From: Helopsaltes ochotensis
Lineage: Eukaryota; Chordata; Aves; Passeriformes; Locustellidae
Assembly (NCBI GenBank): GCA_013400155.1
Contig: VXBM01001337.1
Coordinates: 118,925-182,924, forward strand
DNA: 64,000 nt
Direction of reading: 5' to 3'
Below the pieces are notes generated by a model. That model made no database searches. It had not been told where the DNA came from and saw only the letters and a list, made by a program, of their open reading frames with translations. Position numbers and translations under genes: made by a program. This document shows positions 12,481-24,440 of the stretch, one piece after another (the first letter of the stretch is position 1; each line of letters opens with the position of its first letter).

Positions 12481-14174
12481 TTTAAAGAGCAATGAATGTG
12501 GCAGCATTGAATTAATGTGGCTTAAAATGCTTATACAAACAACTCAAGATATGATATCATCTTTCTAAATTTCTGTATAGCTGTAAAAAGAAAAATTTCT
12601 TAGTTTAGCTAAAGTTATTAATGTTTGTCTAAAAACTACCCTGAGATATTTAACTTGAATGGCCAGTGGATATATACCTACATAATTTCTGCTGTTTTCT
12701 ATCTATTAGGGATAGTTCAAAATGAAAAACCCCAGGATCAGAATTTATATTGGACCATATCCAAGTTATCTATCCCTACTCCAATCCTTCTCTCAAGTCT
12801 CTCTGTAAATACTGAAAATAAAACTGGATGTTTGAAACAGTTTTTCAACTATACATATTGCATATATTTATGCAGAAAATAGTGACTTCTGTAATAACTG
12901 CCAGAGACACATGAATCATGAGCAAATTTTAGTGGCATAATTTTCCACTTCATTATATGTTTTTTTTTCCTCTTCAGTTGAGGTAATTTAAGGTCCATTT
13001 TCTTTCGGTTTTTTTTCACCTCTTTGTGTAAACCATTATAAATACTGTCTCAGCATGTTGCCATAACAATTGTTTTATTTTCATGCATGTAGCAGAAGCC
13101 TGATGAGATTGTGAAACTGTCGCATAAACAGTTTGAAGGACAACTGTCTTAGGTGTACAATCACAAATAAGTAAGGGTCCATGTTTTCTATATTTTCTAT
13201 GCTGCTTTATTACAAGACTAAGCCTAGTTTGAACCATCTTTAGGCTTACTAATAACTTCATTATAATGCTGTTCACTTGAAGAAACAGAAAGCAGACTAA
13301 ATTTCATAGTGGGCCCTATGGAGACACATGATGGTTTAATTTCTCTCCCCACCCCTCTTCAAACCTCTGATGAGAGTATGGCATCTGTGGGTTCAAAAGT
13401 GCCATATGTAAATGACTGAATTCTTATGCAGAAGTAGCTAGACATGGTGGTTGCTGTTTAAAGGCCTGGCTGACACTGTGATGACTTATGTATGTGACAG
13501 CTCTGTTGATTTCAAGGCCATTTGAAGTCAATGGGAATACTCACGATGTGTAAAGACCAAATGCAAATTCTTCCTCCATCACAAAGTAGTCTCACATGAA
13601 GAAAGGGCTGAACTGTCAAATGGCAAACACAAACTCTAAGATGATAGTTTTCTAGAAAGAGAGTATCTGAAACCAGAAATTGTTCATGCAGTGCAGTTGA
13701 TCATTGTTTGAATAATTTTTCTAAGTGAAAAGAATTTCTGATAATGGTCAGTATGGAAATCCCAAGCAGAAATGTTAAACTGTGTGCATATTTATCGTGT
13801 GAATGAATTTAATTTTCTGCTTTTGTGCATTTTACAGTTAGATGTTTGTAGGGCAATATCACACTCTTTCTAGAAAAAGTGAGACATTGGGTCAGTTTTT
13901 GCTATCCACTTAGGAAAGGTCTACACCTATCTAGAGAAACAGTGTTGCGGGGTGTCCCTGTGCCTGAACTGAAATCAATTAAGCATTACTATATTTTGAG
14001 ACAATATTAAAGACAAAAGCACCTGCTGCAAAATCACACTTGCTCAAAGAGAGTTATAGCAGTGAACTTTAATCCAGCAGTTTACCAGCCACTTGAGCAT
14101 GAACTTCTGTCTGTGTTGGTGCTATGGATTGGAGAAGGGATTTTCAGATTTTGCCATTCACACAATGATAATAA
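12481..14174. other. AT-rich DNA, no gene seen
   Basis: Unique-looking sequence. The part at 13505-13575 ('ttgaagtcaatgggaatac' and what follows) has the style of an old sauropsid interspersed repeat and resembles 22421-22480. Nothing else is recognised. Confidence 0.6.
13505..13575. repeat. Possible old interspersed repeat scrap
   Basis: The plus strand has 'ttgaagtcaatgggaatac', then 'gtgtaaagaccaaatgc'. At 22431-22476 a similar order occurs: 'ttgaagtcagtggtattat', then 'gatcaaggactaaatac'. Repeats with this wording are common in turtle and bird genomes, but I cannot name the family, and two short blocks are weak evidence. Confidence 0.3.
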
Positions 14175-14345
14175 TTTTCTTGGACTTTAAGATCAGAAGA
14201 GACCAATTCATGTAGTCAGTGCTTCCCACACAAACCCATAGTATTTCCTCTGATTCTGCCTTCAAGAATAATAGTGATGGATTATCTAGCAAACGCCTTT
14301 TGAATCGCAGGCTATCTTGATACTTAAAATTCTAGTAGAAAAAAA
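14175..14345 (-). mobile_element. Old CR1-like LINE 3' fragment
   Basis: Read on the plus strand, the segment follows the wording of reverse-complemented 3' regions of old sauropsid CR1 elements: 'gatcagaagagaccaattcatgta', a 'catagtatttcctctgattctgcc' block, and 'tatcttgatacttaaaatt' near 14310-14329. The copy is short, strongly diverged and lacks coding sequence. The strand follows from CR1 3' ends appearing in this form when the element lies on the minus strand. It may belong to a related L3/CR1 subfamily. Confidence 0.45.
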
Positions 14346-17300
14346 TACACACATCTAACGATGAATTCTTAATTTAATATATTTTTTATCTTCTTTCTTG
14401 CATCTTACCTAAGCTTCCCTTCATCAAGATCTTGTTCTGTTGCTATTCAGTCCTATAGTGGGCTTCACCAAGACTAGAGGCTTCTGCGGCACCTCCATAG
14501 CAGGTTGCTGTAACTCGCATTTTTGTGTCATTACTTTATTTCTTCCTCTTGATCAGCAATGTTTCAGGTAGGAAATCTACTATATCTCTCAAACAATGAA
14601 ATTCCTTAAAATAATGTGTATATGTTTTTTTTTTTTCCTTTAACATGTACTTCATATAAGCATCTACAAATGTGCTCATCCTGATTTCTTATGTAAATGA
14701 ACAGACAAAACCAGCACTAAATCTGACCCATTAAATGTTCTACCTATATAAACATGACCTGTAAGCACTGCTTATGAGTTGTCAGTGACAGTTGTCAGTC
14801 TCCATTTTCTTTCCTCCTTTTGTTATCTGTTCCCTTCTAAATGGTTGAAGCAGTGGTTTCTAAATATTTAATCACACAAAACTTCCCAGAAGGATTAAGT
14901 AGTATTATTTAGAATTTAGAGCAATGAGTGAGCAATTCTGCTTTCTGTCCTGTTTATTGTATTGGTGGATAGGCAGATAGAATTGCTGAGGGATTTTGTT
15001 TGCTTGCTTGCTTGCATGTTTTTGAGGTTCCTCTCAATGAAACCAACATTTGGATAAAATGATTGATGATTTCTTAACCTAAGAAACTGACTGTGCAGTC
15101 AAGCAGAGAGGTGACAGATAACAGTGAGGACACAGCAGCTAATGTGCTATGTGCTGGTGTCACTCGCCTTCCAGAGAGGCTGGACATATGCCAGAGATGC
15201 TACTGAAGTTGTTACTGAAACTCAGTAATGCAAACCAATAAACACCCAGTATCACCTGTTTCAAGCAGTTCTTTGCCTTGCGGATACATCAAAATTCAGC
15301 CATGGGAGGGTCAAGTTAGCTTAATACATAGTATTTGGGTCAATGCATTGAGATGTAATAGCTGTGAAGTTGGGAAATATGAAAACCAAAAGCAAATGGA
15401 TGAACAGCAGCATAGGAGCATAAATGCCTGATTAGCTTCAGGCATTTTGATGATCATGTTCAGGACAAATTTCAGGAATCTTCCCTCAGCAGCAAAAGAA
15501 GTCTTGAAGAAATGGTTCTCAAATGGTAGTTTCATAAAGGTAAGGTATTTTACAGCAGGAGAACTTTCTGAATGTAGAAATCCTGCTGAAAAATACACCA
15601 TTGTGTATTGGAAAAATACACCATGGACTTTTTATTGTCTTTCACTCACTAATATGACATATCTGTGTAAGACATTTCCAGAATAAAATATATTAAAAAT
15701 CAGAAAATAGGAAATTACCCTCATTTTGCCATTACTTTTAACTGCTCTAAATCAGGAAATAAACCTGAAAAGAAAAAAAAATATTCTGCTTAAAACTGTT
15801 GGGGCTTTGTCCTTTTACCTTTTTAATCTCCAACCTCACTTAGAGTTCAGCATTTATCAATGTTTAAGAAGTTAGGTTTAATACCTGTTTAATGAAAAAA
15901 ATAAAATTAATTTCAAGATCATGCAACAAGAGTGGGTTTCAACTGTTACTTATCCCAGCTGTTTACAAAGTTATTGAAAGGGTTAAGTAGCATACTGTCA
16001 GTCATGCATATGAAATTTGGAGTGAGAGGAGGCAAGTGGATTTGAGGTTGTTCTCCTTCAGTTCATTCAAGGTTCACTGAACAGGAAAGTGAATTTTTAT
16101 TATCACTTCCTGTGAATGAGCAGTTGACAGGACCCATCAGGGAACTGCCAGAAAACTCAAGAGTTTTGTGTATGAAGCCCAGAGTCCACTGTAAAGTTTC
16201 CATGACAACACACTCATTAAAATAAAAGGAAATTGTGCCTGATATTTACAGCTTTCAGCATACAGTTGAAAGCCTTGTATCTCAGATTTCCAAAGTATTT
16301 ACACCTGGGATTCAAGAATGCAGGCTGTCAAGAAATCAAGGGTAGTTGTAACATTTAGCTGTGGAAGTGGAAAGGTTGTTTGCAGGTTAGATTTCAGCAT
16401 TCTTCAATTTCTTGAATTGGAGTGAACATTTCTTCTGTTTCTTTCTGTGGTGTGCAAAAGGGTGAAATGGACTTAATATTAGATTAAAAACAGACTTGAG
16501 GGAAGGTTTCAGTGAGAGCAGTTTTACTGAAGATAGGGATATTCTTCCAAGACAAGGGACTTAGCTCTCAAAATAATCAAATTACATTTATTTAGCTACA
16601 AATATCTAAATTCCAAAAGATAAATCATCACTGATACTTCCTCAGCCCTAGTAGCAATCACCTGCATTATGGTAAAGAGCCACCGGGATGAAAGGTGACA
16701 TTAATAAAATAGGTTGTTTATTTGAGGTACTAAAGTCTCACTGAGTTTTTTTCTTCAGTATTCCCTCTCCTTACTCTGCCCTTTCCCACTCTCTCCCTTA
16801 ACAGTCATGTTGACTCCCTTTTTGTGGCTTTATGACAAGATATTTTATTTTTACACAGGTGAGAAAACTCAAAATGGGGTTAGAATAAGTGGAAAAGAAC
16901 AGGGATTCCAAGCCAGAAACACAACTAGAAAGTACTGTCAGATCTGGGCCAAGACAGGGCCAGCTCTTATTGTCCCTGATTCTTCAATTGCTGCAATCAT
17001 ACAAGAGGTCAAACTATAAAATTACTGTTGTTTATTTTGGCCTTTGAATGGATGAATCTCACACTTATCAGTTAACAGTAATCAAGTACATTGCTCTTAA
17101 TACATATTGTAACTGAATTAAGGAAAAGCAAAACACCTTACAAATAAACACAGGTATATGTACATATACTTCATATTACATAATTGCCCAGCATAGACCT
17201 TAATCATTCATTATACTGAGTCTTCATCTTCCCTGACTGTACAAGTATCTTTATGCTGGCAGCTTGCCCACACAGATACCAAGTTGTAGTGTGTGAATAA

Positions 17301-20150
17301 AGTCTTAGATGAATAAAAACATCAGTGAGGGATGTCATAGTGTGTCAGCTACTTGGGAGGATACGGTTATGCATGTCATTGTATCAGAATTAGCCTGTTT
17401 ATAGCTCCTGATCTGGTAAACCTGCAAGGTCAGACAGTTGAACTCCTCTCTTTCCCTTAGTCCCACTGTTTGGGCTTTGATGTCCTTTGGGACTTATTCA
17501 ATGCAAAAGCATTTGTTGCTTTATTTTTTGCATCTGGTCAGATGGAGTAGAGACAGAGCTCAGCAATAATTTGCTGTCCCTTGACACTGAACTGTCAACA
17601 ATTTTGTGTCTTCAAAGGAAAAGAACATTTTTCTGTCTCCCCAGTTCATCAAATTTAGCCATTTCCCCAATCAATTCTTGAAGGAATCTGGCAGTTTCTT
17701 TCTTCTCTAGCCCAAGTTTGTAGTCTTCCCTTGTTACTGATAAGCTGATTTTATTCATTTATAGGTGGCTGATTTAATTTCTACGGTTTTCATATTCAGT
17801 TGTCTTTCCCTTGCACACTAAGAAAACACCCTCTTCCCCTCTCTGGGTTCCTAGAAATCCTTGCTCCAGTACTCTGGTCATTGGTTTGTTGCAGAGAGAG
17901 TAGAAGCATTGTTTTGCCTTCTGGAGGAAGGTAAAAGTCCTTCTAGCTCAGGGTGGTCTTTTTTTCACCTGCAATCTCTCTCTGAATGAGATCCCCCTGC
18001 CAAGACCTCCCTAGAGGCACAGACCCCACTAATAAGCCTGTGAACTCTTCAGCTCTCTTTGTCAAGGTGCACTCCAGCACCATCTACTAATTTTCTTAAT
18101 TTTACCTCCTTAATACTATTAGACCACAAACCATAGCCACTATATCAACCAGGCATCTAGCATGTATGTAATTCTTTCTCCCATACATATAACTGTGACC
18201 CTCTGGTTCCTCAGACAGGACATGAGACAAGAATACACTAAAGTGGTTGGTTGTGCATTAGAAAAGAGTCAGCCAGTTCACAAAACCCAAGTGTAATCCC
18301 AAAGCGTTCAAAAATCAATTCTCAAAGATAAGCAAATAACTTTTTCTCGGAGTAGAGATTCTTGGCAATATTCTTCCATTTCTAAGCCCTACACAGAATA
18401 GGTGGTATCTCAAGACTTTCTGCTTAATTTCAAAGCTTGTCTGATCTCTAACACAGCTTCTGACAATAAATCTTACAGGAGCTTAAAAGACCTGTAGCCC
18501 TTTGCATGGTGCTGGCTTTTTTCCCCCCAGTATATGAAAAATGGCATCAATCTTTCTATCCTTCAGTCACAAGAAATATATCCCTGAGATATTCTGGAAA
18601 AGAACAAGAACTGAGCTTGGAAAGAAAAAAAGTGATGAAAGTTAATATGGGAAATGAGCTGGTCATCTGGAGAGCAAGGGCATCTTGATAATAAGTATCT
18701 TCTTTATGATTCTTTTTTTTTAGGACTTTGGAAGGATACTTAGAATAAATTTGCTGAAATATTTGGTAGGTCGTTTCAAGTATTGAAATGGCTTTGAAAA
18801 TATCATAAATGCCGACAGAGTTTCTTTAAATGTTCTTTACATGCTTTTCAACATAGAAGCCACTGACTGTGTAGAGGTAAGTATAAAACATATAAGAAGA
18901 ATCTTAGTGAGAGAAAGAAAACTTTGGTACATGAGGTCTTTTAACATAGTTCAGGATTTTTAGAAATTGCTGTTGTCAGAATAAACCACTTGGTATCCCC
19001 TGGAAAATATTTTTACAAGCAACATCCAGCAGAACTAGGATTAAAAAAACAGTACTCTGTTTTTACAATGATTTCATTGTCTTGATGGTGTAAGTCAGTA
19101 CAAATTGAGTTTCTGTTTTCCCAAGATCATACACCAGTTTTGTGGAAGCACTTCACAGAGTGGAAAAAAAATGTTAGAAAACTTTAAAATATGACACCAC
19201 AGTGAAGGGATTCACTAACAGTCCCATTGTAATACACAGATGTCAATAGTTCCTTTGAGCTCTAGTGTCATATTTACTGTTTGCTGTGTACTGTAGACTA
19301 GCATCATCCACTCAATGGTGTTAGGGTAAATTCAGGGATGTACATGGAGTGGCTCAATAGGTTTTCTAATGGACTTGAAAGATTAGGAGGTTATAAAGAT
19401 CCTGGATAAATTCTATTCCAAGGACTCTAAGGGTGCTGGAGAAGGCCAATAGATGTTGAAAATATTAACAAATTTGTGGTGATGGACTTGCTATACTTGC
19501 TGCAAGCAGAGTTACAGGATGAATGTAGTAGGTGTCTGAAAGGTCAGGTGCTCCTTTGCCAGCATCTCTGGAAGATTCCCCACTCTCTGTACTATCACTC
19601 ATCTCACTCTCTGGCATTTGAGGTTTTTTTTCCATCGCAAGCATCATCTGACCACAGTCAGCCAGTTAGCAGCTTGTAATTTGCCTCTTCCTATACTAAA
19701 GGCACCCAGATCTCAGAGAGCAATCACGGGCCTCACAGATATTGTCTTTCTCTCTGTGTATAGCAGATTCTAATAAAAGCATCTGCTCTAATTATTTTTT
19801 CTCTTCTCTTTATCAGAAAGCTATCCACAGAAGTCTGTGAAGTGATTTGAGTTTAGGATCTAGACGTTTTGGACCATAGACAGAATAAAAGCATTTGATT
19901 GATGAGGATCCTCACCATGACTGAAGAGACATACACTTCATGCACAGAAATCCATGTATGCTGTCTTCAGTACTCTTCTAGGATATGGTGGATAGGCACC
20001 AGCATATTTTGCTAGGATTTATTTAATGGAGTAGTGATCAGGCTGATGGACAAATGTGCCCATTTTAAGCTGTAAATAGGTTGGAAATGCCATTTTGATG
20101 TGCTTTGGATAATGCGTGCTTATAGGTCATAAAATCCTGATGTCACAGGG
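14346..20150. other. Long AT-rich gene-free stretch
   Basis: No reading frame above about 96 codons and no recognisable protein. It contains a 12-base poly(T) at 14625-14636, a short run of TTGC units at about 14999-15016, and a 14-base direct repeat at 15588/15611. At 16851 a pyrimidine-rich stretch ending in acacag runs directly into gtgaga, so acceptor- and donor-like motifs overlap there. Segment 17400-18080 is somewhat richer in C and T but is not recognised. Confidence 0.6.
15588..15624. repeat. 14-bp direct repeat
   Basis: The word gaaaaatacaccat occurs at 15588-15601 and again at 15611-15624, nine bases apart. It is probably a local duplication with some later change. Confidence 0.85.
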
Positions 20151-20250
20151 GTATCAGTAAGGAAGGTTTCTGCTAGAATTCCTGGAGACTCAGCCCCTCC
20201 CCAGGGCTGTGCATATAAGAAGCAGGAGGTTGTGAACATACGAAGTTGTG
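20150..20250 (+). promoter_or_regulatory. Promoter-like TATA region (weak)
   Basis: A C-rich block, cagcccctccccagggctg (about 20191-20209), stands just upstream of catataag (20212-20219) in otherwise AT-rich DNA. This is the layout of a TATA promoter with a GC/CACCC-type box. A start would fall near 20245. Downstream, a 'ctctctgctgcag' acceptor-like motif ends at about 20319. No open frame of note follows. It may equally be the U3 of an unrecognised LTR or chance. Confidence 0.25.
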
Positions 20251-22030
20251 TTAAGTTCTAGGAAGACCAGTAGAGCTTCTCTTTGATGTCCTGAACCCAT
20301 AATTACTCTCTGCTGCAGAAATCTTCATGCTGTCCCAACTACAGAACAGTGATTGCCATTTGATTCAGTTTAGTGGTCAAGTGGGTGACCTACCTCCTAC
20401 ATTGCTAGATCTGAAATGGAAAATTATAGTTGCAGGAAGGAGTGTGCTTAGGGCTACAGGGCTTTGCATCACCCTAGATCGCAAATTTTAGGGGTAATAT
20501 GTCTAACTCTCTAACATGAACTTTAAAAACTCTTTTTTTGCATGACCTTATTTTCAAGTATGTATTCTATATGTGTTTTCAAAAGGTATTTTTTAAAGTT
20601 TTAATGAAAAATGACTGTATAGAAGAACTTCACAGCACCAGCCATCCAGTACTGGCTCACACTAACCATATGTTGGTACAGCTTGGAAGGAAGGAATTCC
20701 TTGTTCAAAGGAATCAAAGAAATTGGGAACTGGATTTTAAACTCCAAGACATTAATACAAAGTTCTGTCATTACTATTCAGTTGAAAGAATACTAAAACT
20801 ATCACTGTTGCCTCCTGTTTTTGAATAAACCCACAGAGACCTGAGTTTTGTTTACTATGATTTTTTTCTTTCACTACTTAATTTTTTTTTCTCTTTGTTC
20901 ATGAACGTAACATCTAACTAAACCTTTATTCACAGATGGGGACTTGTCTATGTCATTTTCAACACATACCATTGTGCAGGCACTGTAAAGAAAAGTAGTC
21001 CCTTTCCTTACATTATTTATGGCTTTTTCATGCAGAGAGGTGAGACACATTAAATGGTTCAATAACTGTCTTCTATTTAATTGTGTCAGCAAGAAGAGTC
21101 TATTCTTTCCTGTACTTTCCATTCCCTGGTTCTCTGATTTTCTTCTGGCTGTCTTTGATCTGTAAAAACACAGTCCTGCCTTCCTGAAATTGTATCTGCG
21201 GCAGGGCTAGTAGGTGAATTGGATCAGATAAAATAAAACCTGATCTGAACACAACCCTAAAACTCAAGCTGAATCAGAATAGCTCCAAGTGGCACCAGTG
21301 GCTCTTTGACCTTCAAAATCAATGCAGCAAAGAAGTTATTACATTCCTAAATTACATGGATGTCATTGTGAGTTAGGAACATTTCAAAATATAAACATAC
21401 ACAAAGCAGTTTATTAAATTTCCCGCAGACCTGGAAGCTCAGAGTAAAACCAGCCATGAAAACATACTGCAGAGGTATCAGAATTCTCATGGCTTGGGGG
21501 AAGATGAGCAGACACAGAAAAAGCATTAAAAATCTTCTGTGGTGCTTTTGCTACTACGGCCACAGTCTTTAAAATGCATACACAAAATTAATTTTTCTTT
21601 AGTTTCTTACAAATGAAGGAATCTGTTTTCTGGTCTGTATCATGCTACAGTTAATAACCTATTCTTAACCTTACCCTCACCTATAAGGATAGTACTGAAA
21701 TCACGAATTAGTATCTTTTTCATTTGGGATAAAATTATATTTTTCAAACTCCAATCCTCTATCAGATGAGAAAACCAGCAGTGAGAAAGGTGTAACTGCA
21801 CCCATTCTTCCCTGCATCATGAGGAGGCCCCTGGAGGTGGGTCTGACAGGTGGTGTGACCCCAGCAATGGGATTTCTTCAGCATCATAGTTGTCCTCATA
21901 AATCATGAGTGTGTTGGATCCTTTTATATGTCTTTTTATGAAAGAAACTGATAAGAGTACAAGTAATAAAACACAAGAACAGTTTGAATAGAAAAAAGGT
22001 GTGACCTTATATTGCCTCCTTTGAAAAAAC
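20251..22030. other. AT-rich DNA, no gene seen
   Basis: A 96-codon plus-strand frame at 20538-20828 and an 82-codon minus-strand frame at 20874-21122 resemble no known protein. Their composition fits random AT-rich DNA. No other element is recognised. Confidence 0.6.
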
Positions 22031-22340
22031 AATTAAATTGTGTTTATAGAACCTGTTAACCAATTTGACGCTCACAACAATAATTGTAAGAGTGATAATA
22101 ACTGTAATTGCTGTAGTATGAAATGAACATTGGGGAAAAAGGCTTTGCTAATAATAATCACTAGAATAGACAGCCACTGGAGCACATAATCTAACTAATC
22201 ACTGAAGAAATCACCGTAACACTTCTTGGATCAATAATACAAATTGTTTTGTACTTACATAAGTGAAAAGAATGAGAGCAATTAATTCCATTGTTGTAAA
22301 TCATTGATCAGCTGCTTGATAAAAATGTGTGGCTTTTAAA
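22030..22340. other. Possible conserved non-coding element
   Basis: This interval has complex, non-repetitive AT-rich sequence with several TAAT/ATTA cores and 'aacaataattg'-type words, in the style of vertebrate developmental enhancers. No open frame and no repeat resemblance is seen. The call is impression only. Conservation cannot be judged from one sequence. Confidence 0.2.
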
Positions 22341-22680
22341 ACCTAAAATATTCCTTTTTAACATGAGTCCTTATGATGAACCATTGAAATTTCAAGTATG
22401 TCTTCAGCTGATGCAAAGATATGTAATTTCATTGAAGTCAGTGGTATTATGGCATTTTAGATCAAGGACTAAATACCTTCAGTTTTGACAGAGAATCCTA
22501 GAAGAACACCAGTAAGTGTTCTTCACTTCATCTTTGATGGCAATGGCTGTCTGGATAGTTTTTGACTCCTTAGGATGAGTTAGAAAATTTAGAAAAGCCT
22601 GTGAAATAAGGGAAAGAAAATTGAAAAATGGCTGCAACACAGGGAATAAAAGTAGAAAAGAACTATATCATAACTGAGAG

Positions 22681-22712
22681 AACAAGAGGGAGAGGAGAGA
22701 GAGAGAGAGTGA
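22681..22712. repeat. Purine (GA) tract
   Basis: A short imperfect GA-rich run ending in about seven GA units, an ordinary microsatellite seed. Confidence 0.8.
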
Positions 22713-23240
22713 ACTCACAGGATGGGACTTTCAAAGGCACCTTTGTGTATCTGTTTACCATGAGGAGCAGTGTGATTTTCAAAAATTTGCATCTTTTGGG
22801 GTGGTCACATTAACAAGAACACCTCAGTGTCTAAACTGCATGCTTGGGCATGATGTAACAGAGGTTAAGGCTCTCTGAACTCTTGTCAGGTCACTGCTGG
22901 TCCACTGGCAGCTCAGTTTGGAAAGATGCTAGTTCTCTTTTCCCACTTTTTTTGTGGACAGGAAAAGGTTTGGTAGCATTTGGCTTGTGTCTGGGGCCCA
23001 GACGGAATGGGAATGAGACAACACCTGGCATTTAAACAGCTGTGAAAATTAAGTACCTTCTAAGTTTAACAGCACCTGACCAGTGATCTGTGGATTTAAA
23101 ATCTGGGGTTGTGCTCTAAGTACTAGCAGGGTGCACAATGTTCCTTTGTAGATCATATCTCAAAGGTCTTTGAAAATCCTGCAAAGTGTCTACCTCACAT
23201 CAACAACATTTGATTTAATTTGGATCTTGGAAACCTACAT

Positions 23241-23282
23241 AATAAAACAAGCAAGCAAACAAATAAACAAACAAATAAAAAC
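23241..23282. repeat. A-rich (CAAA)n-like low-complexity tract
   Basis: An imperfect run of caag/caaa/taaa units. No retrotransposon body is recognised next to it. Confidence 0.8.
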
Positions 23283-24189
23283 CTTAGTTGAAAATTATTT
23301 ACTAACCAGTTCACTATGCTTATCTACATTCTTTGTGCAACAGTGATATTAATCCAAAATTAAGAACTGTTTTGTTTTAAAGGTTTTGTTTTAGCTTTGA
23401 TATTTTCAGCTACTGAAAATTATATCTTTAATATAATAATATCTTTATTATTAAATAATTGTATCTTTGATAAAATTGAAGATTGGGCCAAATAGGTAAA
23501 AAAGCTACAATTAAATGGCAAGGGATTCAAGACCAGTGATTAAGACGACTGAGTTCTAATGAATTTTTACAATGAATTGTTTTGCAAATTATAATCAGCT
23601 ATATCAGCTAAAAATCAAAACTTACATGTTTCAGTAGTTTGTATTATTTTTAGATTTACTTAGATCCTATGTAAGTCTAATCATGGATATTCAATCTTGG
23701 ATGGTTTTGTCAAGAAGAGCAAGTGTCCCCTGCTATAAAAAAATCTAAAATGAAAGGGTCCTTCCTGTACATAAAAAGACACCAAACCTCATCACTTTCT
23801 TTCTATAATATGAAAGACAGTAGAGGTAGAACTCAATGGTAATTTTTCATCAGAAGGGAATTACCTGTATATACATTGTCACTGTAGGAAAATAGAGCTG
23901 TAGGAGATTCTCTACAGTAGTTGCATTAGTTGTGTAATAATAGCAACAAAAACACCATAAACAGCATTATAACAGAAGCAAAAACCTTATTCTTTCAGTT
24001 ATATTGGATCCAAATGTTTAGTGAAACATTTCTCTTTTTAGCAGCTTTCATAAGCAAACAAGATGGATGAAGACCAGAATGGGAAACAAAGGTAAAATAA
24101 GTTGTTCATGGTTACAAAACAAATCAGTATCTTAAGCCAGGAATAAGATAGCCAGTCTTCTTTCCTACAGACTTTTTTTCATATTGTCC

Positions 24190-24440
24190 ATCATAAGAAG
24201 GGCATAAAATGATTAAAATGAACTAGTAGAATGCAAATTAAATTAGCATGTGTAGGATTACCATTAGCAAATCATGCATGAATTTTTGCCTAATTGCTAT
24301 TTATTCTAAGTGTAAAAAAGAACTACTCATCTGTTTTAATGTTCAAACCTTGATTCTGTATTATTTGAAGCACTGCAAATAAAAAATAAAACTATGCTAA
24401 GGGCAATTATCAGCTGGCTAGATCAAAGATCTCATCTGTA
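24190..24440. other. Possible conserved non-coding element
   Basis: The stretch contains an octamer-like ATGCAAAT at 24231-24238, followed at once by TAAATTAGCATG. Further on it has 'gcaaatcatgcatgaattt' and TAATTGC (24291-24297). This density of POU- and homeodomain-type words without repeats is typical of developmental enhancers in gene deserts. Function is inferred only from motif style. Confidence 0.22.

Noticed and set aside
12090..12485. 131-codon plus-strand frame
   Set aside because: Antisense to LTR-like copy A. The composition comes from the repeat.
16807..17019. Frame containing a 'YTGEK' string like a zinc-finger linker
   Set aside because: No Cys2-His2 finger on either side, so the string is accidental.
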